From: Fundidesulfovibrio terrae
GTDB taxonomy: Bacteria; Desulfobacterota; Desulfovibrionia; Desulfovibrionales; Desulfovibrionaceae
Direction of reading: 5' to 3'
Assembly: GCF_022808915.1 (NCBI RefSeq)
Contig: NZ_JAKZFS010000001.1
Location: 62,001 to 126,000, forward strand
Length of the DNA: 64,000 nt
A model generated the notes under the pieces. That model was given only the letters and a program-made list of their open reading frames with translations. It was not told the origin of the DNA and ran no database searches. Positions within the stretch are counted from its first letter, which is position 1. Each line of letters starts with the position of its first letter. The position numbers and the translations under genes were made by a program. Of this stretch, positions 59,141-64,000 are shown piece by piece.

Positions 59141-59550
59141 TGCGCCGCACCAAAATTCTCGCCGCCGTGTTCGCGGCCCTCGTTGTGTGCGCCTTCGCGC
59201 TGACCGGCCAGGCCCAGGACGCCACCATGACCCTGAACAACGCCAAGGCCTTCGCGGGCGGCAAGCAGCGCGGGGCCGTGACCTTCACCCACGAAAAGCA
59301 CGTGGGCTTCGGCTACGACTGCACCACCTGCCACCACAAGTACGACCCCAAGCAGCCTGGCAAGAACCTCTGGACCGAGGGCGACGAGACCTCCTGCGCG
59401 GCCTGCCACGCCGGAACCAAGCCTTCGAGCAAGATCGGCCTGCAGCAGGCCAGCCACAAGCTGTGCTGGGGCTGCCATGAAAAGATGCCCACCAACAAGA
59501 AGCTGGACTTCGGCCCCCGCTCCTGCGCCGGGTGCCACACGGTGAAGTAG
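59140..59550 (+). CDS. Tetrahaem cytochrome c3 (TmcA-like)
   Basis: A 136-residue periplasmic cytochrome. Signal peptide KILAAVFAALVVCAFALTG is followed by four CxxCH haem motifs: CTTCH, CAACH, CWGCH and CAGCH. FTHEKHVGF and ASHKLC supply distal His ligands. Size and order match the class III cytochromes c3. Its coupling with cytochrome b and CCG genes suggests the acidic type II form (TmcA), which docks with a membrane complex and receives electrons from the soluble type I cytochrome or hydrogenase. TmcD, the fourth Tmc subunit in D. vulgaris, is absent. The ATG overlaps the preceding stop by one base. A terminator follows. Confidence 0.9.
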   Translation: MRRTKILAAVFAALVVCAFALTGQAQDATMTLNNAKAFAGGKQRGAVTFTHEKHVGFGYDCTTCHHKYDPKQPGKNLWTEGDETSCAACHAGTKPSSKIGLQQASHKLCWGCHEKMPTNKKLDFGPRSCAGCHTVK

Positions 59551-59587
59551 GCTTTCCGAATCAAGGTCGGGAGTCCCCACCCCGCCT

Positions 59588-59635
59588 GCCCCGGTGTCCG
59601 CAAGCTTCGGCTTGCGGACCCGGGGCTCTTTTTGT
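59588..59635 (+). terminator. Terminator of the cytochrome b / CCG / c3 operon
   Basis: A long stem around a TTCG tetraloop (GTCCGCAAGC with its complement, extended by CCCCGG pairs), followed by TCTTTTTGTT. It separates this operon from the nine-haem operon. Confidence 0.93.
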
Positions 59636-60106
59636 TCCAAATTTTCACAAGCTCGGCCGCCGCGGCGGCATGGCCCACAGGCCGATGGGGCTGTCCCGTG
59701 TATCCGCCTGCAGTGGACCGGCCGCATCCCAGCCATTGCCGGGCTGCTCCGGGAGGGACTGGAGAGTCGTCAAGCGGCTCCCCAGGCTGATCGAGAGGGT
59801 GAATAACTACCTTAATAGTATGGTATTCGATCAGGGGGCAACAGATATCATCCTCGCCGGGAGGGGATGAAAACGCCGGAAGCCAAGGCCTGGCGCGGCA
59901 CACCCGCCGGGCAGCCAGGCGACGCCTGGGCATCCGCCATGTCCCTTCTTTCACGAACGACTTGACGAAGCTCTTGTTCGTGGTCTAGGCACTGTGCAAA
60001 ATCGTTGCAGGCCAGCTGTTTATCGCAGCGCCGCATTGTCCGGGGGGGTGGGTCCCTGGTGGTGCGGTTTCGGGCATTCAACCCCTAGAGGCAAGGACGG
60101 GTGCGT
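59636..60106 (+). other. Regulatory gap before the nine-haem cytochrome operon
   Basis: About 470 bases with no supported gene. It holds the TACC-N10-GGTA repeat at 59808 in a short AT-rich patch (GAATAACTACCTTAATAGTA). Further on are a weak TTGACG box near 59961 and the AAGGA ribosome-binding site before 60107. Nothing else was recognised. Confidence 0.6.
59808..59825. promoter_or_regulatory. TACC-N10-GGTA inverted repeat, operator candidate 2
   Basis: TACC at 59808 and GGTA at 59822 with ten bases between, followed by T, exactly as at 56667. It lies in the AT-rich patch about 280 bases before the nine-haem cytochrome gene. Confidence 0.5.
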
Positions 60107-60955
60107 ATGGTGAAACGTGTTTCCAGGTCACGCTGGGCCAGGGTCTTTCTGCTGACTCTGACCCTCTCCCTGGCTTCGGCTCTGCTGGCCGGGCTGGGAG
60201 TGGGTTTAGGTAGTCAGGCCAATGCTCAGTCGCCGCAAATCATTATGAGCGGTACCGCCGTCGGCGGAAAGCCGGGACAGGGCCCCCTGTCCAAGGCGGT
60301 GTTCAACCACCAAAAACACGAAGCAGCGGTAGGCGACTGCGACACCTGCCACCATACCGGTTCCCAGGATCCCTGCTCTTCCTGCCACACCAGCCAGGGG
60401 TCGCCCGAGGGCGGCAATGTGCAGCTCTCCCAGGCTATGCACGCTGCCCAGTCCAAGTCCAGCTGTGTGGGTTGCCACTACAAGGAAACCCAGAAGCCGA
60501 AGTGCGCCGGATGCCACAAGAACATTTCCGCCGGCCCCAAGGATGATTCCTGCACTGTCTGCCACAAGGACCCCAAGGCCGCGCAGGCCCCGGCCGCCAA
60601 GCCGGCCCAGCCCGACACCGTGGATATTGGCGCCCTCTCCAAGCAGTACGGACCGGTCTCCTTCAACCACTCCGCCCACGTGGACTACCTGAAGGACGCC
60701 GCCAAGAGCGGTCTGGCCCAGGGCTTCCACTCCGGCGATGCCGCCCTGTGCCAGGGCTGCCACCACCACACCCCGGTCGGCGCGGTTCCGCCCAAGTGCG
60801 GCACCTGCCACGGCAAGCCCTACGCCAAGGACGAGCCCAACCGCCCGGGTCTGATGGCCGCCTATCACATCCAGTGCATCCAGTGCCACAAGGCCATGGG
60901 CGTCGAACCTGTCGCCGCCACCGACTGCAAGGGCTGCCACGCGCCCAAGAAATAA
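60107..60955 (+). CDS. nhcA: Nine-haem cytochrome c (NhcA/9HcA-like)
   Basis: A 282-residue periplasmic cytochrome. The signal peptide ([20 protein letters not shown]) ends near ANA-Q. Exactly nine CxxCH motifs follow: CDTCH, CSSCH, CVGCH, CAGCH, CTVCH, then CQGCH, CGTCH, CIQCH and CKGCH. Five lie in the first half and four in the second. Nine haems, size and gene context match the nine-haem cytochrome of D. desulfuricans, which receives electrons from cytochrome c3 and delivers them to the membrane partners. ATG 60107 is preferred since AAGGA is nine bases upstream. First gene of nhcA-B-C-D. Confidence 0.93.
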   Translation: MVKRVSRSRWARVFLLTLTLSLASALLAGLGVGLGSQANAQSPQIIMSGTAVGGKPGQGPLSKAVFNHQKHEAAVGDCDTCHHTGSQDPCSSCHTSQGSPEGGNVQLSQAMHAAQSKSSCVGCHYKETQKPKCAGCHKNISAGPKDDSCTVCHKDPKAAQAPAAKPAQPDTVDIGALSKQYGPVSFNHSAHVDYLKDAAKSGLAQGFHSGDAALCQGCHHHTPVGAVPPKCGTCHGKPYAKDEPNRPGLMAAYHIQCIQCHKAMGVEPVAATDCKGCHAPKK

Positions 60956-60965
60956 CGAGGTACCT

Positions 60966-61937
60966 ATGAAGCGCAGACACTTCCTGGGACTCGCAGGCGC
61001 GGCCACGGCCACCGCATTGGCCGGACAGGCCAACGCGGCCGGCGGGCACTCCTTCGAGGGCTATCCCAACTCCTATGGCGTCCTCTTCGACGCCAGCCGC
61101 TGCATTGGCTGCCGCCAGTGCGAAATCGGCTGCAACAAGATCAACTCCGAAAACATCACCGAACCCTGGTCCACCCTCCCCCCGAAGGACCCCAAGGTGT
61201 TCGAGGACCTGAAGGGCATGAACGCCAAGGCCCGCACGGACAATACGATGTACACCATCGTGAACAAGTTCGAGCCTCAGGCCCTGGGCGGCAAGACCCC
61301 CGTGTTCAAGAAGGCCCAGTGCATGCACTGCAAGGAGCCGGCCTGCGCCTCGGCCTGCTTCGTCAACGCCTTCAAGAAGAATCCCGAAGGCGCCGTGACC
61401 TACAACGGCAGCGTCTGCGTGGGCTGCCGCTACTGCATGATCGCCTGTCCGTGGGACGTCCCGGCCTACGACTTCGACAAGCTGATCCCCTACGTGCAGA
61501 AGTGCCACATGTGCCATCCGCACATCAAAGCCGGAAAGACCACCGTCCCCGGCTGCGTGAAAGCCTGCCCCATGGAGGCCCTGGTCTGGGGCAAGCGCGA
61601 AGACCTGATCAAGGAAGCCTGGGCGCGCATCCAGGCCGTGCCCGGCAAGTACCTGCCCCACGTCTACGGCGAGACCGAGATGGGCGGCACCAACTGGATG
61701 TACATCTCCCACGTGCCCTTCGCCCAGATCGGCCTGCGTGAGGACCTGGGCACCACCGCCGCTCCCCAGCTGACCTCTTCCGCCCTGGGCCTGGTGCCCC
61801 TGGTGGCCTGCCTCTGGCCGGTCCTCCTGGGTGGCATCTGGCAGATCACCAAGTGGAAGGACAAGAAGGCCGAGGACGAGAAAAATACAGCCGTTGCCGA
61901 AGCCGTCGCCGCCGAGCGGGCCAAGGCCGGGAAATAA
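60966..61937 (+). CDS. nhcB: Tat-exported ferredoxin-like subunit with C-terminal anchor (HmcB/NhcB-like)
   Basis: A 323-residue periplasmic protein. The twin-arginine signal is [11 protein letters not shown]. Four cysteine clusters bind 4Fe-4S centres: [39 protein letters not shown] and [18 protein letters not shown]. One C-terminal helix ([20 protein letters not shown]) anchors it to the membrane. It is the electron wire between the multihaem cytochrome and the NrfD-type subunit encoded next. It starts ten bases after nhcA. Length and clusters agree with HmcB. Confidence 0.93.
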   Translation: MKRRHFLGLAGAATATALAGQANAAGGHSFEGYPNSYGVLFDASRCIGCRQCEIGCNKINSENITEPWSTLPPKDPKVFEDLKGMNAKARTDNTMYTIVNKFEPQALGGKTPVFKKAQCMHCKEPACASACFVNAFKKNPEGAVTYNGSVCVGCRYCMIACPWDVPAYDFDKLIPYVQKCHMCHPHIKAGKTTVPGCVKACPMEALVWGKREDLIKEAWARIQAVPGKYLPHVYGETEMGGTNWMYISHVPFAQIGLREDLGTTAAPQLTSSALGLVPLVACLWPVLLGGIWQITKWKDKKAEDEKNTAVAEAVAAERAKAGK

Positions 61938-61948
61938 GGGGGCAGATC

Positions 61949-63190
61949 ATGAGCCATCACGATCACGGCGCTCAGCCGGTCATTCTGCCGCCCGCCGAAG
62001 CCTGGGGGGTCATCCGGAGCCTGCTGAAGCCCAAGACCTACATCCAGTTCATCAAGGAACATCCGATCCTTTCCTTGATCTTCATCGCGGGCGTGTGCGT
62101 CACGGTCAACCGCTTCTTCATCGGCGGCCTGGCCAAGACCACCAACCTCGACAACAACAACCCCTGGGGCATCTGGATCAGCTTCGACCTGCTCTGCGGC
62201 GTCGCCCTGGCCGCCGGTGGCTACACCACCACCTGCGCCGCGCTGATCTTCAACATCAAGGGCTTCCGCACCGCGGTGAAGCCCGCCATCCTCACTGCGT
62301 TCCTGGGCTACGCCTTCGTCGTGTACGCCCTGCTCTACGACGTGGGCCAGCCGTGGCGCCTGCCCTACCCGGTGTTCTGGTCCCCCGGCACCAGCTCTGT
62401 TCTCTTCGAAGTGGGCTTGTGCGTCATGCTCTACGTCACGGTGCTGGCCATCGAATGGCTGCCCAACTTCACCGACTGGGTTGGCCTCCAGAAGATCAGC
62501 CACATCATCCACAAGTGCACTATCCCCCTGACCATCATGGGTATCGTGCTCTCCACCATGCACCAGTCGTCCCTGGGCATGCTCTACCTCATCGCGCCGC
62601 ACAAGCTGCACCCGCTGTGGTACTCCGCCCAGCTGCCCCTGCAGTTCTTCGTGTCCTCGATGTTCGCGGGCATGTCCATGGTCATCTTCGAGGGCACCAT
62701 CTCCCACCACTACATGCACAGCCGCATGAGCCCCGAGTACAATCGCGACCATGACGGCGTGCTGTTCATGTTCGCCAAGGCCTGCTCCGTGATCATGCTG
62801 GGCTACTTCTTCATGAAGCTGGTCCCCATGGCGGGCGAGGGCAAGTGGGGCTACATCTTCGACGGCAAGTACGGCGCGATGTGGCTCGTGGAGATGTTCG
62901 GCTTCGTGCTGCTGCCCTGCTTCCTGTACGCCGTGGGCTACCGCTCCCGCAGCATCGGCACCATCAAGGTGGCCGCCGCCCTCGGCGTGCTGGGCATCGT
63001 GGTCAACCGCTTCAACGTGTCCTGGTTCGGCTTCAACATCCACCTGGCTCCCGAGCAGAGGTACTTCCCCTCTGTCCAGGAAGTCATCGTGTCGGTGTTC
63101 GTGGTGACGCTGATCATCCTGTGCTTCCGCTTCGTCTCGAAGTACATGGCCATCTTCTCCGATCACCCGGCCTACAAGGACCATCACTAA
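61949..63190 (+). CDS. nhcC: NrfD/HmcC-type integral membrane subunit
   Basis: A 413-residue membrane protein with about ten helices, of the NrfD (PsrC-like) family. It interacts with the quinone pool and the ferredoxin subunit. Recognisable stretches are GIWISFDLLCGVALAAGGY, FLGYAFVVYALLYDVGQPW, PVFWSPGTSSVLFEVGLC and the late VSWFGFNIHLAPEQRYFPS region. ATG 61949 is 11 bases after nhcB; the sequence before it is a shadow of nhcB. No haem-binding motif, as usual. It probably reduces or oxidises menaquinone. Confidence 0.93.
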   Translation: MSHHDHGAQPVILPPAEAWGVIRSLLKPKTYIQFIKEHPILSLIFIAGVCVTVNRFFIGGLAKTTNLDNNNPWGIWISFDLLCGVALAAGGYTTTCAALIFNIKGFRTAVKPAILTAFLGYAFVVYALLYDVGQPWRLPYPVFWSPGTSSVLFEVGLCVMLYVTVLAIEWLPNFTDWVGLQKISHIIHKCTIPLTIMGIVLSTMHQSSLGMLYLIAPHKLHPLWYSAQLPLQFFVSSMFAGMSMVIFEGTISHHYMHSRMSPEYNRDHDGVLFMFAKACSVIMLGYFFMKLVPMAGEGKWGYIFDGKYGAMWLVEMFGFVLLPCFLYAVGYRSRSIGTIKVAAALGVLGIVVNRFNVSWFGFNIHLAPEQRYFPSVQEVIVSVFVVTLIILCFRFVSKYMAIFSDHPAYKDHH

Positions 63191-63205
63191 ACGAGGAGCA
63201 AGGAC

Positions 63206-63346
63206 ATGGAATTCCACGTCTACCACGACTTCATGGTCCACGCCAAAGGCGAGGCCTACATCCTGATGGGCGTCTTCCTGGCGACGTTCGTCGGCTGGTG
63301 GCTCTTCGTCACCGGCAAGGAGCCCAAGGACAAGAACGACCACTAA
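63206..63346 (+). CDS. nhcD: Small membrane subunit (HmcD/NhcD-like)
   Basis: A 46-residue protein (MEFHVYHDFMVHAKGEAYIL, then the helix ending GWWLFVTGKEPKDKN). One transmembrane helix and an acidic-basic C-terminal tail, the same size and position as HmcD. GGAG and AAGGA lie upstream, 15 bases after nhcC. It completes the A-B-C-D order. Its role in the complex is not known. Confidence 0.88.
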   Translation: MEFHVYHDFMVHAKGEAYILMGVFLATFVGWWLFVTGKEPKDKNDH

Positions 63347-63368
63347 ACGTGGCGGAAACCTGAATCAG

Positions 63369-63401
63369 AAAGCCGCGGAGCGAATGCTCCGCGGCTTTTT
63401 T
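63369..63401 (+). terminator. Terminator of the nine-haem operon
   Basis: Stem AAGCCGCGGAGC with complement around GAAT, followed by TTTTTTGCG. Confidence 0.95.
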
Positions 63402-63424
63402 GCGTAGGCCGAAACGCTCTACTC

Positions 63425-64000
63425 CTAGACGATCCCGCTGGCCAGCCCGGCGGCGATGGCGATCATCATCCCGGCCACCAGCCGCTTCACACCCTCAATG
63501 GTCACTTTCCGGGCCAGCTTCTTGCCGAAATACGCCCCGGCGAACGCGGCCAGGGCGGCGCTCGTCACCAGACCCAGTTCTCCGGTCACTTCCGGGCGGA
63601 CCAGGTGCCCGGCGTAGACCGACAGCCGGGTGGTGTCCACGGCGCAGGCCAGCACCACCCCCGTGGCGATGAAGGCTTCCTTGGTAAGCCCGGCCTTGAG
63701 CAGGTAGGCGCTGCGGAAGGCCCCCTGGTTGCCGGACAGGCCGCCGAAAAAGCCGCTCAGGAGACCGCCCAGGACAATCCCGCCGACGGCGGGACGCTGC
63801 TTGATGGAACCCTTGAGTTCCGCCAGGGCGAAAATGACCATGAGCACGGCCAGGACGAGCTTCACGGTTGAAATGTCGTGGCGTGCGCCGAACAGCTGGT
63901 AGCTGAAAAGCGCCGGGACGTCCGAAAGAAGCGCGAGCAGTTTTGCACCGGCCAGGGCCGCGACCATGGCCGGAAGGCCGAAGCGCACGGCGGTCTTGAG
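63425..64000 (-). CDS. TauE/SafE family permease, 5' end outside the window
   Basis: The last 191 or so residues of a sulfite/sulfonate-exporter-like (TauE/SafE, formerly DUF81) membrane protein. The frame is open to the window edge, so the true start lies beyond 64000; the family is usually about 250 residues. Typical glycine-rich loops are present (GGLLSGFFGGLSGNQGAFRS). At least five hydrophobic helices are visible, such as LVLAVLMVIFALAEL and GMMIAIAAGLASGIV. Members move sulfite, sulfoacetate or related anions, which would suit a sulfur-metabolising host, but the substrate is unknown. It is convergent with the nine-haem operon. Confidence 0.85.
   Translation of the reverse strand, partial: LKTAVRFGLPAMVAALAGAKLLALLSDVPALFSYQLFGARHDISTVKLVLAVLMVIFALAELKGSIKQRPAVGGIVLGGLLSGFFGGLSGNQGAFRSAYLLKAGLTKEAFIATGVVLACAVDTTRLSVYAGHLVRPEVTGELGLVTSAALAAFAGAYFGKKLARKVTIEGVKRLVAGMMIAIAAGLASGIV

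Noticed and set aside
59990-60020. Sigma-54 promoter near GGCACTGTGC upstream of the nine-haem cytochrome gene
   Set aside because: The GG and GC elements are six bases apart rather than ten, so it does not fit the -24/-12 pattern.
57184-63346. Straight assignment of the whole block as the hmc operon
   Set aside because: The large cytochrome has nine haem motifs rather than sixteen, a tetrahaem c3 is included, and the gene order differs.
1-64000. CRISPR arrays, rRNA, tRNA or complete insertion sequences
   Set aside because: No regularly spaced repeats, cloverleaf-like 3' ends, rRNA segments or transposase domains were seen while reading both strands.

Overview
The window is high-GC chromosomal DNA from an anaerobic, flagellated, sulfate-reducing deltaproteobacterium, most likely a member of the Desulfovibrionaceae. 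This is inferred from the nine-haem cytochrome/HmcB-HmcC-HmcD-like complex, the HmcE/HmcF-like proteins with a tetrahaem cytochrome c3, the rubredoxin and the adjacent Rrf2 regulator. No rRNA, tRNA, CRISPR array or complete insertion sequence was seen.

Layout. 0-4.7 kb: a TIM-barrel isomerase-like gene, three tandem exported paralogues (the middle one fused to a trypsin-like protease), a UPF0126 channel-like protein and a C-terminal remnant of a solute-binding protein. 4.7-9.0 kb: flagellar operon yggS-fliL-fliM-fliN-fliO-fliP-fliQ. 9.2-14.4 kb: a QueG-like Fe-S protein, a rubredoxin divergent from an ABC exporter, a dienelactone hydrolase, signal peptidase I, and an ECF sigma factor with a hidden 53-aa membrane protein. 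14.7-23.9 kb: topA, era, long-form hisG, a GT-C membrane glycosyltransferase, a probable structured non-coding RNA, a radical SAM activase and glnA. 23.9-26.9 kb: an AT-richer accessory island with two paralogous proteins of unknown function, a third unknown gene and, on the opposite strand between the paralogues, three consecutive very small membrane-protein genes. 26.9-33.5 kb: class V aminotransferase, Sel1 protein, a second GT-C enzyme, a 36-aa basic protein, an FmdB zinc ribbon and purB. 33.5-37.9 kb: pyrE and a peptidoglycan-trimming set resembling the Csd6/Csd4 (Pgp2/Pgp1) cell-shape enzymes. 37.9-38.7 kb: fluoride riboswitch, crcB and a DUF190 gene. 38.9-49.6 kb: small hypotheticals, WcbI-like and HD proteins, a third GT-C enzyme, EipA/DUF1134 and AMIN envelope proteins, sfsA, an aminotransferase and pgi. 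49.7-55.9 kb: a sensor kinase and sigma-54 activator pair, then an MrfA-like helicase fused to an MrfB-like exonuclease. 56-63.4 kb: an Rrf2 regulator and two electron-transfer operons. The window closes with a TauE/SafE permease cut by the edge.

How the parts fit. The respiratory block is the clearest functional unit. A membrane cytochrome b (HmcE/TmcC-like), a cytoplasmic CCG Fe-S protein (HmcF/TmcB-like) and a tetrahaem c3 form one operon. A nine-haem cytochrome, a Tat-exported ferredoxin, an NrfD-type membrane protein and a 46-aa membrane subunit form the next. Both intergenic regions carry the same TACC-N10-GGTA inverted repeat, a candidate operator for the Rrf2 protein encoded just upstream. 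The shape set (YkuD-NTF2 enzyme, coiled-coil membrane protein, M14/M99-like carboxypeptidase) fits the curved cell form typical of this group.

The most novel material is the 24-26.7 kb island with its micro-ORF operon, the approximately 440-nt RNA candidate at 20.8-21.3 kb with an internally duplicated 43-nt element, and the shared Rrf2-type operator. Several real small genes (rubredoxin 55 aa, sigma-linked 53 aa, HmcD-like 46 aa, basic 36 aa, and the three micro-ORFs) are easy to miss because of size.
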